From assembly GCA_037200975.1 (NCBI GenBank), contig JBBCGI010000001.1:2666001-2730000 (forward strand): DNA of 64,000 nucleotides. The letters run 5' to 3'. Positions 9,901-17,423 of the stretch are shown here, piece by piece. Within the stretch, counting starts at the first letter, position 1; each line of letters begins with the position of its first letter. A program made the translations under genes and the position numbers. Under the pieces are notes generated by a model, which was given only the letters and a program-made list of their open reading frames with translations, searched no databases and was not told the DNA's origin. The DNA is from Pseudomonadota bacterium. Lineage in GTDB: Bacteria > Pseudomonadota > Gammaproteobacteria > Steroidobacterales > Steroidobacteraceae.

Positions 9901-10098
9901 TATCTGGATCGCGTGCTGGACGAACTGTTCATCGATAGGATGGAAGGCAACGAAGAGATCTTCTCGCGAGTCATGACCGACAACGCATTCCGTACCGCCG
10001 CGCATCAGCACCTGGCTGCCGAAATCTTCAACCGGGTCCGGAGTAAGACCGACGGGAAGCGCCCTGAGAGTGGGTTGCGTGATCCGGATGCAAGCTAA
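6991..10098 (+). CDS. hsdR: Type I restriction endonuclease/translocase subunit (HsdR)
   Basis: Motor and nuclease subunit, 1035 aa, full length. The N-terminal nuclease site is visible as D146...E160-L-K162 (IIDVTLAVNGLP then AELK). The SF2 translocase follows, with Walker A HSAGSGKS near residue 315, VDEAH near 433 and FTATP near 497; the second RecA-like domain contains KYQTGFDQP and LSRLNRMAPGK. A C-terminal helical region that contacts the methylase ends the protein. All key residues are present, so the hsdMSR system looks active. Confidence 0.95.
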   Translation: MSGHTENDFEAAIEAGLVGAGDYEKRSPSAYSGALALFPEDVIGFLKDSQPLKWDQLQKLLGDKTGDTLLSDLTRELEIKGTLHVLRHGFKSYGKTFRLAYFRPNTGMNPEAVEKYIHNRFTITRQVAFTSVLKKPEGGQRRCIIDVTLAVNGLPVATAELKNPLTGQRVADAVHQYMNDRDERDLLFAFKKRALVHFAVDPDEVRMTTRLKGKETVFLPFNRGNGHGAGNPPVQGNWKTHYLWDEVLRADSLLDILQRFMHLETKERQIKTDRGVRTIVKETMVFPRYHQLDAVRRLVAHARASGSGRNYLVQHSAGSGKSNSIAWLAHRLASLHDEQDQKVFHSVVVVTDRRVLDQQLQNTIYQFEHKTGVVEKIDENTQQLVRALSGGTPIVITTIQKFPFISQALATLDKKGEGVKIDTAGKRYAVIVDEAHSSQSGETATALRGMLNRAGIESAIAAQLSDEEDDSLTEEVRATILRDAMKRTRQPNLSFFAFTATPKFKTKALFDEPGPNGTSPFHEYSMRQAIEEGFIMDVLRNYTTYKRFFGLIKKVENDPDVPRRKAAKALTRHVELHPVNIEQVVSVIVEHFRLNVLHELGGRAKAMVVTGSRLSAVKYKLAFDRYIRDQGYEGIRSLVAFSGTVEDPDDPGSAYTEVSMNEGLSESELPEAFDGDNYRVLLVAEKYQTGFDQPLLQTMYVVKRLAGVQAVQTLSRLNRMAPGKARTFVLDFVNEEAEIYDAFKPYYEFTPVGDNADPGQLSELQHRLLQSAIFTPADVQVFAEVWYRRKRDHSASDHRLMNSVLDKVVQQFGEREVEEREEFRGQLTAFRNLYAFLSQIIPYQDTELEKLYTFSRNLIAKLPPPDDGGNFVLDDEVALRYYRLQQMTEGSIELSEGYAAPLKGPTDVGTARVADEEVPLSSLVDRLNERFGTNFTEADQLFFDQIRATAEQSEQIAEAARANNLPDFTAYLDRVLDELFIDRMEGNEEIFSRVMTDNAFRTAAHQHLAAEIFNRVRSKTDGKRPESGLRDPDAS

Positions 10099-10172
10099 GG
10101 CCTGTGTGTGCGCAGCGGCAATTTCCGAGAAGCTAGCCTGGGCTTAAGCGTGGCGAGTGGCTGGAGAGCGAT

Positions 10173-11678
10173 GTGAGCGACGACGACCTTGATGTTGAAG
10201 ATTTAAAGAAGAACTGGATTTGCGTCGATTGCGTCGGCGAGGATTTTCTGCGCGCTGAAATCGAACGCCTCGGCACGAACGAAGCTTGCTCGTACTGCGA
10301 CAGCGAGGAGAAGACGATCTCGCTGGAAGACTTCTCGGACTACATCGATACCGCGTTCGAGCAGCACTACCACCGCACGTCGCCCGATCCCGAAGATGGA
10401 ATCGACTGGCTCATGGCGAAGGAGGGCAATTGGGAGCGCGCAGGCGAGCGTTCGACCGACGCCATAGGCAATGCAGCCCGGATCGACGAAGACCCCGCTG
10501 AGCATGTGCGACAGATTCTCTCCGACCGGCACTACGATCACCATGAGGCGAAGACCGGGGCGGAGGGTGAGTTTGACGAGGACGCCCACTACGAGGAAGG
10601 GCCCGTCCAGGATTACGAGCTGCAAGCGGAATGGCAGCACTTTCAAAAAAGCCTGCAGACGGAGTCGCGCCTGTTTAACAGCGCGGCGGCGGCGACGCTG
10701 GATTCGGTGTTTGAGAAGGTCGAAGAGCACAAGACGCACGACGGGCGCTCGGCGATTGTTGATGCGGGGCCGGGCAAGCCGATTAGCGCCTTGTACCGGG
10801 CGCGGGTTTTTCAGTCTGGTGAGAAGCTCGAGGACGCGCTCAAGCGGCCGGACCGCGATTTGGGGCCGCCGCCACCCAAGTTCGCGATGGCGGGAAGGAT
10901 GAACGCGCGTGGAATCGCCGTGTTCTATGGCGCGACTGACTCTGATGTCGCGCTCGCCGAGACGAGGCCCCCGGTCGGGAGCAAGGTGGCTGTCGCGAGA
11001 TTTGAGATTACGCGCCCGCTCCGGCTCCTTGATATCGAAGTACTGCGCGAAATTTTTGTCGAAGGCAGCATCTTCGATAGCAGCTTTCTGGGTCGGCTGG
11101 AGAAAGCCAAATTCCTTCGCACGGTGAGTCACCGAATTACTGCACCAGTTATGCCGGATGATGAGCTGTTCGACTATCTCGTTACACAGGCGATAGCCGA
11201 CTATCTAGCGGGCCGCAGTGACCTCGCGATTGACGGCATCATCTATCCATCGGTTCAAGATGGCGGCAACAAAAAGAACATCGTTCTGCTTCACAAGGCG
11301 GCGCGGGTCGAGAATCTCGATCTTCCCGCTGGAACTGAAATCAGTTCCTTCCTGCATCACTACGATGAGGACGGCGAGTCTCCGGACTACTCGGTGCACG
11401 AGGAAGTGCCGCCCGCGAAGAAGGAGCCGGAGAAACATGATCGCGTTTCCGACTTCATCGAGGCGCTAACTCGCCATCCTGGAATGCCGCGCGATGACGA
11501 TACGCGACCGACGACCCTCAAGATCGATCTCGACTCAATCGAGGTGAATCACATCCAGAATGTAAGCTACGGCAAGAAGCAATTCGGCGTTCGCCGTCAT
11601 CGCAGCGAAAAGCGCGAACCGACTTTCGCGCGGATGCCGACCGATGCCGAGCGCGATGAGTTACTGAAAGACCTGTAG
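10173..11678 (+). CDS. RES-domain protein with N-terminal zinc ribbon
   Basis: 501 aa. RES domains fold like ADP-ribosyltransferases, and known RES toxins degrade NAD+. Here the RES region covers about residues 205-395: LYRARVF supplies the arginine, FYGATDSDVALAETRP the glutamate, and GIIYPSV the serine. The N-terminus has two Cys-x-x-Cys pairs about 20 residues apart (CVDC, CSYC), probably a zinc ribbon, followed by a long acidic helical region as in HEPN/RES N-terminal domains. The GTG start follows GGAGAG. No Xre-type antitoxin is adjacent; the gene lies 74 nt after hsdR and its stop faces a minus-strand operon 7 nt away. A suicidal effector role is inferred. Confidence 0.8.
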   Translation: MSDDDLDVEDLKKNWICVDCVGEDFLRAEIERLGTNEACSYCDSEEKTISLEDFSDYIDTAFEQHYHRTSPDPEDGIDWLMAKEGNWERAGERSTDAIGNAARIDEDPAEHVRQILSDRHYDHHEAKTGAEGEFDEDAHYEEGPVQDYELQAEWQHFQKSLQTESRLFNSAAAATLDSVFEKVEEHKTHDGRSAIVDAGPGKPISALYRARVFQSGEKLEDALKRPDRDLGPPPPKFAMAGRMNARGIAVFYGATDSDVALAETRPPVGSKVAVARFEITRPLRLLDIEVLREIFVEGSIFDSSFLGRLEKAKFLRTVSHRITAPVMPDDELFDYLVTQAIADYLAGRSDLAIDGIIYPSVQDGGNKKNIVLLHKAARVENLDLPAGTEISSFLHHYDEDGESPDYSVHEEVPPAKKEPEKHDRVSDFIEALTRHPGMPRDDDTRPTTLKIDLDSIEVNHIQNVSYGKKQFGVRRHRSEKREPTFARMPTDAERDELLKDL

Positions 11679-11685
11679 CGCCTGC

Positions 11686-12234
11686 TCAAGCAGGTGAGGC
11701 GGGAGTCCAGCCGAGTTCGGTTTCTATTTTCTTACGATAGCTCGTGGCGATCTGAGGCGGCGCGAACCGAATGTAGTTTTCTGCATTTTGGCGTTCTTCG
11801 CCGGTCAAGCCGCCGAGGTATTTGACGACCTGTTTTGCCGTGCGCTTTCGAGGGAGGTCAGGCCCTAACGCCGTCCAGATCACGACGTCGATCCTTCTTT
11901 CCCGCGCCCACGCAGGAAGGCCAACGATATTCTTTGGCGAACGTCCCTTCGTCCACGAAGCGATACTGGCAGCGGCAGTTCCCTCTCGGATTCTCAATCC
12001 TTCTATCGCCGAAACAATGTCCGGATAGTCCATAACGGCCCACAGAGCTGGTACCGGATCGGCGGAGCGGTGAAGTACGAGCGTCAATCGACCGTTCGCC
12101 GTTTTCTTGGCATCCGATTTTCGAAGAAACTCCACGCGAACCTGCGGGCCGTCTGTGAGCCATGCGGTCTTCAGGCGGAGTTTCTCAGGCTTCCAGACCA
12201 GCGATCCCCAGCCCAGGCACGCAATGAGCGGCAT
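11686..12234 (-). CDS. Small protein with gamma-glutamylcyclotransferase-like N-terminal motif
   Basis: 182 aa. The N-terminus ACLGWGSLVW resembles the YGSN/YGSL substrate loop of the gamma-glutamylcyclotransferase fold, but no clear catalytic glutamate could be assigned, so no reaction is claimed. The ATG overlaps the stop of the upstream gene as TGATG, which points to coupled translation; an in-frame start 42 nt farther upstream is less convincing. It is the last gene of a three-gene minus-strand operon, and its 3' end lies 7 nt from the convergent RES gene. Confidence 0.6.
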   Translation of the reverse strand: MPLIACLGWGSLVWKPEKLRLKTAWLTDGPQVRVEFLRKSDAKKTANGRLTLVLHRSADPVPALWAVMDYPDIVSAIEGLRIREGTAAASIASWTKGRSPKNIVGLPAWARERRIDVVIWTALGPDLPRKRTAKQVVKYLGGLTGEERQNAENYIRFAPPQIATSYRKKIETELGWTPASPA

Positions 12235-12725
12235 CACGCGGCTCCCTTCGTTGTAGTTTGTCTTTTCCAGACACATTTTCCGATGGATCGGAACTTGCTG
12301 ATGCCGAGCGCTCCCCGCTCGTTGCGCGACTTCGATCCTGGCGCTGTTAGCGCCGCGATGACTGATTCGCGGTTGGCTTCGTAGATTGCAGTCGCATCAA
12401 GCGCCTCATCCATCAGCACAAGCAGCACGGCGTCGAATTCCTTCTTGATGTCGATTTTGCCGATGCGTTGACCTTGCTTGCTGCCCGGAAGAATGCAGCG
12501 GCCTTTGACTTGAAGACGGACGCGGACGTCATTCTCGAGACGGATCGCGTCATAGCCCGCCGTTCTGGCTTCCGTCAGTTCCAGGCCGAGAATGCGCGCC
12601 GCTTCGAATTCCGCGACTTCGCCCGTGACGCCGAGCGGCTTGCCGGTCAATGTGCGGTAGCGCCGGGCGAGCTTCTTCGCCTCGGAGAGTACAGCCAGAA
12701 TTTCATCATGGGTTTCGTTCGTCAT
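12234..12725 (-). CDS. Hypothetical protein with PD-(D/E)XK-like core
   Basis: 163 aa. After an N-terminal helix, the segment TGEVAEFEAARILGLEL is followed by GYDAI and then by VRLQVKGR. This E...D...QxK order recalls a restriction-endonuclease-like fold, with glutamine where many enzymes have D or E. It may belong to the DUF6998 group, but that is from memory and uncertain. The start codon overlaps the stop of the upstream nuclease-like gene (ATGA) and its stop overlaps the next start (TGATG), so the three proteins are probably made together. Confidence 0.6.
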   Translation of the reverse strand: MTNETHDEILAVLSEAKKLARRYRTLTGKPLGVTGEVAEFEAARILGLELTEARTAGYDAIRLENDVRVRLQVKGRCILPGSKQGQRIGKIDIKKEFDAVLLVLMDEALDATAIYEANRESVIAALTAPGSKSRNERGALGISKFRSIGKCVWKRQTTTKGAA

Positions 12726-14059
12726 GATGTTTTCAACTGCTTTGATTTCATATCGAACTGTTGATACTCAATGGGCAGGACGAAGTCCCGACGCAGACAT
12801 TCGATATAGGCCTTTGCCTTCTTGTCAAAGCCAGCTTCGCCGACAACGACCAGTCGGTTGGCTCTCGTTGCACCCGGCCAGCAGGAATATTCAAGTAATT
12901 GTCCGAGTGCTTCGCGGATGCATGCTTGCGCCGATCCGGCGGTCTTGATCTCGTAATAGACGCGCTCGTTACCGCCACGCACGTAGACATCGATGCTCGT
13001 GCCGTTGCCTGTCGGATACTCCTTCTTGGTGCTGCCTTCGCCGTGGATCGCTTCAAGATAAACGGCGAGCGCGTCACCGATCTTGTTGTGATGCAGATCG
13101 ACTTCGATCGTCTTTGCAGTGCGTATGTAAGAGGTCTTGGCTGCGCGCGACTTGGCGCGGGAACCTTGCCGTTCGCGTTCGGCGGTGCCTGCCGGGAAGC
13201 TCTCTTCGCCCTCGACGTATTCGTACACCGGCAATAGCTGATCCAGGTCATCCAGAGCGGCATCCAAGTCGATTGCATCGGCGGGTTGAAGCTTGCCGAT
13301 GAAGATGAAATTGCCGAGGTGAATGTCTTCAGTTGGAATCGTGGCAACCGGATGGTTCGGCTTGCGCCCGCTATCCCAGCGCCACATCTCAAACCCCTCG
13401 AATGTCTCGGGATAGACGCGGAAAAACTTGTTGAAGCGCTCGATTTTTGGGGCCAAAAGAGCGACGACCTTATCCTCGGGAAGCTCCCGCGTCGGCTGCA
13501 ATGAGAAAGCGATGCCGTAGCGAAAGGTTCTAATGTCGTCTACCAGCTCGAAGCCCACGTTGAACTGCAGCTCACTTAGGCCGCCGACGTGAAAAACATA
13601 GTCTCTGTCTTTGTCGGCGTCAGGAACCTTTGCGTAGAAGATCGTGCGCGGCAGTCGCTCCTTCCTCTTGTGCTGCTTTCGCCACTCCGGCAGGCCGCCG
13701 ATGGGATGGGCCAGGGCATGTTCGTTCAGCGCCGTCACAACCTGCTGTAAGCTCATTGCGCGCGGGCGAGTCCGGGGCGCAATTGATCCATCGCGGTAGA
13801 AGCGCACGGTCTCATCGTCCATCTCTACTGGGCTGGTCTTGAATCCGGCTCTCTGCCATTGACCGGCTTGTGGGCTCGATTCCTGATTCTCCCACCACTG
13901 CCTGTGATTGCGCGCGGTAGCCGGCAACTCTCTGCCGAGAATTTCTTCGACTTCGATAAAGGTCAAGACTATTTCCCGTGTCGAATGCGGAAGGTTAGAC
14001 AGATATTCACCGAGCGCAGCATAGATGCTCTCGCGATTCCTCTTGCGTACTGCAGCCAT
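12722..14059 (-). CDS. Probable nuclease: DUF7662-like N-terminus plus C-terminal PD-(D/E)XK domain
   Basis: 445 aa. Residues about 15-95 (REIVLTFIEVEEILGRELP, then RNHRQWWEN) look like the small domain often annotated DUF7662. The C-terminal 120 residues contain a convincing nuclease pattern: GTSIDVYV, then VYYEIKTAG, then REALGQLLEYSCW, giving D...ExK and a following helix. The middle (FELVDDIRTFRYGIAFSL) is unassigned. It is the first gene of a tight operon with 4-nt and 1-nt overlaps and is divergent from the ubiquitin-like operon. A DNA-cleaving defence role is inferred. Confidence 0.65.
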   Translation of the reverse strand: MAAVRKRNRESIYAALGEYLSNLPHSTREIVLTFIEVEEILGRELPATARNHRQWWENQESSPQAGQWQRAGFKTSPVEMDDETVRFYRDGSIAPRTRPRAMSLQQVVTALNEHALAHPIGGLPEWRKQHKRKERLPRTIFYAKVPDADKDRDYVFHVGGLSELQFNVGFELVDDIRTFRYGIAFSLQPTRELPEDKVVALLAPKIERFNKFFRVYPETFEGFEMWRWDSGRKPNHPVATIPTEDIHLGNFIFIGKLQPADAIDLDAALDDLDQLLPVYEYVEGEESFPAGTAERERQGSRAKSRAAKTSYIRTAKTIEVDLHHNKIGDALAVYLEAIHGEGSTKKEYPTGNGTSIDVYVRGGNERVYYEIKTAGSAQACIREALGQLLEYSCWPGATRANRLVVVGEAGFDKKAKAYIECLRRDFVLPIEYQQFDMKSKQLKTS

Positions 14060-14377
14060 TGGTTTCTCCCACAGTCTTTTGTTAGTTCGTAGCGCAATTC
14101 CAGGGCTATCGCAAGCCCGGGGCCTATGACGCCGTTTGTCGCCGTTTCCCGCGCCAACGAGGTCTAACCAGAATCCGCTTATCTAACGGCGCGACGGCGG
14201 ACGCTCATCGCCTCTTCATCGATTCCATCGCAAAATCGCGTCACTAGCCTCGCGAAGCGACTAACTTCACAAGTAGAATCGTCCTAGTAGTCGTTGTGAA
14301 GTGATGGGGCAGGCCGATTAGTGTCGGCCTGCCCATGAATCGGGTAAGTAGGCGATGCCGTATCGACCGGCAAGGAA
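14060..14377. promoter_or_regulatory. Divergent intergenic region with two inverted repeats
   Basis: This 318-nt stretch separates the minus-strand nuclease operon from the plus-strand ubiquitin-like operon and holds no gene. It contains a spaced inverted repeat, ACTTCACAA at 14264-14272 and TTGTGAAGT at 14294-14302, and a perfect 11-bp hairpin, GGGCAGGCCGA at 14307-14317 with TCGGCCTGCCC at 14324-14334 and a 6-nt loop. No T-run follows the hairpin, so it is not a classical terminator. The first repeat is the better operator candidate; the hairpin would lie in the 5' leader of the plus-strand operon if transcription starts upstream of it. Confidence 0.5.
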
Positions 14378-16453
14378 GTGGCGACGATGCTCTCAGCTCC
14401 GCTCCAGGATGCTTCCATGTTTATGGAAGTTGAAGTAGCGACGTGGCGCGCCTTGCTGGACGCGAACGGTGAACAGGCACGGCTTTCAGGGAAGGCCTTC
14501 TCGCATCAAGAGCTGATAGCGTCTCTAGTAGCTGGAGACATTGCGCCAGAGTTTTACAGCGCACTCGAGATTGTCCAGGAATTAGGGACGGACGACGGTC
14601 GAGCGCACATTCAGCAACTTGCCAACGAGCAGAGTATTTCGCTGCCTGTTTCGGCATCGGATCTTCCGGCGCGCGAATTCGCCGCCCAGCTGATTCTGCG
14701 CAGGGCGGGCGAACAGAAAATCAATGAACTCTTGCAGGTCGCGCAGCTTTCGCTCCGATCAGTTGAGTCGCCGCGTAAGTATCGGGAGTACGTCGGTAAG
14801 ACAACTCCAACTGAGGCGAAACTAAACGCGCAGAAACTAAAAGCGGCAATTGAGAGTTGGTGTCGCGACCACCAGAAGAACGATGTTGTCACTGTCCAGG
14901 TGCATTTGGTTAACGAGGAGTGGTACTGCCAAATCGTGCGCGGCGACGACGTGAAGCGCGTGATGGAGGTCAAGGGCCAAGCCATTGTCCCGCTGCAATA
15001 CCGCCCCGCCGCTACCGATTTGCTTCGATTTGATCCGAAGACAGGTCGCATCGGTATAGCGACCCGTTATGGGCAGATGATTCAGGGGTATCGCGCAGTA
15101 CTCGGCAGCTGTTTGGCTGGCGATGAGCAGTTCTTTGCCGGTGAAAACATTTGTTCTCTCAGGCCGCTTGAAGAGCAGCGTGGCGCGCTGTTTGCTGAGG
15201 ATAGGCTTCCTCTCGGAATTCGGCGCATCGACACCGTCGAGTTGCTTTGGCGACGTGGCGAGCGCGATAAGGTCTGGGTAAGAGGTCGTGACTGCTTCAA
15301 GGTTTTGGATGATTTGGAGGCGAAACTCCAGGAAGGGGAAATTGCCGAAGCAAGATTACTCGTGCATTTCTCGGTGGGTGGCCGCCCCGGTCAAGTGGTT
15401 CTTAAAATTCCGAACATCATCGATATCAAGGCGGGAGGTCGCGAGGCTCTGGTCGAGCGCTTCCTAGACTCGGTTCGCCTGCGTGGCTCTTTCGCTGATG
15501 ATGGCGCGCCTCGAACCTTCTGGGGTCTTTTCCCGTGGCGTCTGAAAGAGGCTGAGTGGCGTCGAAGGCTCGGAAGTTCCTTTGACGAGCTTGTTGGGCG
15601 CAGGACGCTGCGACCGATATCGCTTGCAGCAGTTTCACACCCTGGTCACACATCGGGCGTGGCTTTGGAGGTCGTAGGAACCGAGGGTGGTGCTCTGATT
15701 GGCGCGAGTGAGGATGAAGCCGTTGGGGTGCGGATGCTGACGTCGTCGGATATCGAAGGCTACCAACTTGAGCCCGCAGATCTCGCGCAAGAAATTCAGC
15801 AAAAAATTGGCCTTCAGGGCGAATGTCGAGAGCTTAGCAATGGTCTATGGTGCTTGGGTCAAAGAACCTTCCAACTCAATCGCGATATCGCCGTCTTTCT
15901 TTGTCTTCGACAACCGAACGATGCAGTCGCCGCTGTCGTCGACACTGAAGCAAAAACTCGGGGAACGGCTGTCGTGTTGTATCCGGAATGCGGACACAAT
16001 CCTGTTGCGCCTGGAGCGGGCGTCGCGTGCCGACTGCCCCATGGACCGTACGATGATGTCGTCGAGAAAATAGTTGTTCAGCTCGGCTGGCAAGCATCTG
16101 TACCGGCAAACATATGGTCTTCCGCCGATCTTATTCTCGACTCGGCCAAAGGCTTGGGTTGGTATCGAGGAACCGCGCTGGACGAACTTCGCCCGGATAC
16201 ACACGCGTTCAAATTTGCAGCTGCAGTGGCGAAGGCCGGTGGCAACGTGGTGTCAAAGAATGATCTCAATTCCTTGCTTTCCGCGAATCGCAGTGATGAT
16301 GAGCCTGCCAAAAAGGCGAAGTCTGGCTTCATCAAAGCGGTTAGAGCCAGCTTTAAGGCCAAGGGTCTTTCAAGCCCACCGGAGATCGGAGCCCTGTTCA
16401 GGGCAATAGCAAATGGATATGCCCTGCAAGGGACCGCCAAAGTACTCGAGTAG
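14378..16453 (+). CDS. Large protein of unknown function, first gene of the ubiquitin-like operon
   Basis: 691 aa. I do not recognise the family. The first 130 residues are mostly helical; residues about 160-250 are mixed; the last 80 residues (KNDLNSLLSANRSDD, then FIKAVRASFKAKGL) are basic and helical and could bind nucleic acid. No nuclease, ATPase, protease or membrane segment is evident. It begins a set of three same-strand genes whose other members are a Ubl-E2 fusion and a JAB-E1 fusion, so it may be the conjugation target, an effector or an adaptor. The gap to the next gene is 131 nt, so co-transcription is likely but not shown. Confidence 0.7.
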   Translation: MATMLSAPLQDASMFMEVEVATWRALLDANGEQARLSGKAFSHQELIASLVAGDIAPEFYSALEIVQELGTDDGRAHIQQLANEQSISLPVSASDLPAREFAAQLILRRAGEQKINELLQVAQLSLRSVESPRKYREYVGKTTPTEAKLNAQKLKAAIESWCRDHQKNDVVTVQVHLVNEEWYCQIVRGDDVKRVMEVKGQAIVPLQYRPAATDLLRFDPKTGRIGIATRYGQMIQGYRAVLGSCLAGDEQFFAGENICSLRPLEEQRGALFAEDRLPLGIRRIDTVELLWRRGERDKVWVRGRDCFKVLDDLEAKLQEGEIAEARLLVHFSVGGRPGQVVLKIPNIIDIKAGGREALVERFLDSVRLRGSFADDGAPRTFWGLFPWRLKEAEWRRRLGSSFDELVGRRTLRPISLAAVSHPGHTSGVALEVVGTEGGALIGASEDEAVGVRMLTSSDIEGYQLEPADLAQEIQQKIGLQGECRELSNGLWCLGQRTFQLNRDIAVFLCLRQPNDAVAAVVDTEAKTRGTAVVLYPECGHNPVAPGAGVACRLPHGPYDDVVEKIVVQLGWQASVPANIWSSADLILDSAKGLGWYRGTALDELRPDTHAFKFAAAVAKAGGNVVSKNDLNSLLSANRSDDEPAKKAKSGFIKAVRASFKAKGLSSPPEIGALFRAIANGYALQGTAKVLE

Positions 16454-16584
16454 GTCGGCAGTGCCTTTCCGGTGACTTCGCGGCCTAGGCACACGCGCAT
16501 TCTAGGTCACCACGTCGGCACCGACATCGAGCATGTCGACCCGCATCCTTTCTTCACGCGGATCCCCCGCGATTGGAGAAGGAA

Positions 16585-17412
16585 ATGCCGAAGCACGAAA
16601 GAGTTGTAGTCCTGGTCAACCAGGTCAAGGTCGAGTTCGATCACCACGAACAGACTGGCCGTTCCATCAAGGAGCGTGCGCATATTCATATCGACCACAA
16701 GCTCTGCGTGGACGACGACGACCCGCAAGCGCACGGCGACCGATATCACGATGGAGAGTTGAGCTTCGTCGGTGACGACGAAGTGCTGCATCTCAAGGAT
16801 CACCAGCACTTCTGGTCGATTGCGCCGTCCGGGCATGGCGTGAAGGTGACGATCAACGGCAAGTCGTATGATTTTCCGAGCCCTCGGCAGACCGGCAAGT
16901 CCATCAAAGAGCGCGCGGGAATCCCGTTGGGTGACGTTCTCTTCCGCGACCGGCCCGGGGAAGACGAGGTCATTCCGGACGATGCGAAGGTGGTTCTACG
17001 GCACGGCGACTGCTTCCACAGTTCTCCGCCCGCGAACTACGGCGACGGAACCCTTATCACGGCGGCTGACGTCGGCTACGAGAGATACGAGGCACTGAAG
17101 CAGCCGGACGGGTGGACGTTTCTGGTGGTCCCCGAGTACAGGCTGCCCGAAGGGTTTCTTCCGCGTGTCGCACGTTTGCTCATCAAGCTCCCGCCGCTAT
17201 TTCCGGACGCCGCGCCCGACATGTTCTGGATCAGCCCGGACGTGAAGACTGAACTCGGCGCGATGCCTCAGGGCACTTCGAAGGAGGATCTGCTGGGATC
17301 TCAGTGGCAGAGATTCTCGTGGCATCTACAACCCGGCGCGTGGCGCGCCGGTGCAAGTACGCTGCGCGACTACATGCGATGCGTGCGCGCGCGTTTCGAG
17401 AAGCGGAACTAG
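16585..17412 (+). CDS. Tandem ubiquitin-like domains fused to an E2-like domain
   Basis: 275 aa. Two ubiquitin-like repeats come first, each with the same helix signature: TGRSIKERAHI near residue 22 and TGKSIKERAGI near residue 108. This is the multi-ubiquitin arrangement. From about residue 155 the protein resembles the prokaryotic E2 family E fold (FLVVPEYRLPEGF, LIKLPPLFPDAAPDMFW, and a late WQRFSWHL). The E2-like part has only one cysteine, near the C-terminus (YMRC), not at the usual catalytic position. There is no C-terminal di-glycine after the Ubl repeats. The ATG at 16585 is chosen for the GGAG six bases upstream. The JAB-E1 gene starts 11 nt downstream. Confidence 0.8.
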   Translation: MPKHERVVVLVNQVKVEFDHHEQTGRSIKERAHIHIDHKLCVDDDDPQAHGDRYHDGELSFVGDDEVLHLKDHQHFWSIAPSGHGVKVTINGKSYDFPSPRQTGKSIKERAGIPLGDVLFRDRPGEDEVIPDDAKVVLRHGDCFHSSPPANYGDGTLITAADVGYERYEALKQPDGWTFLVVPEYRLPEGFLPRVARLLIKLPPLFPDAAPDMFWISPDVKTELGAMPQGTSKEDLLGSQWQRFSWHLQPGAWRAGASTLRDYMRCVRARFEKRN

Positions 17413-17423
17413 GGGAGCGCGCC

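Noticed and set aside
14307-14334. Terminator at the strong hairpin upstream of the Ubl operon
   Set aside because: No T-run follows on either strand, and no gene ends just before it.
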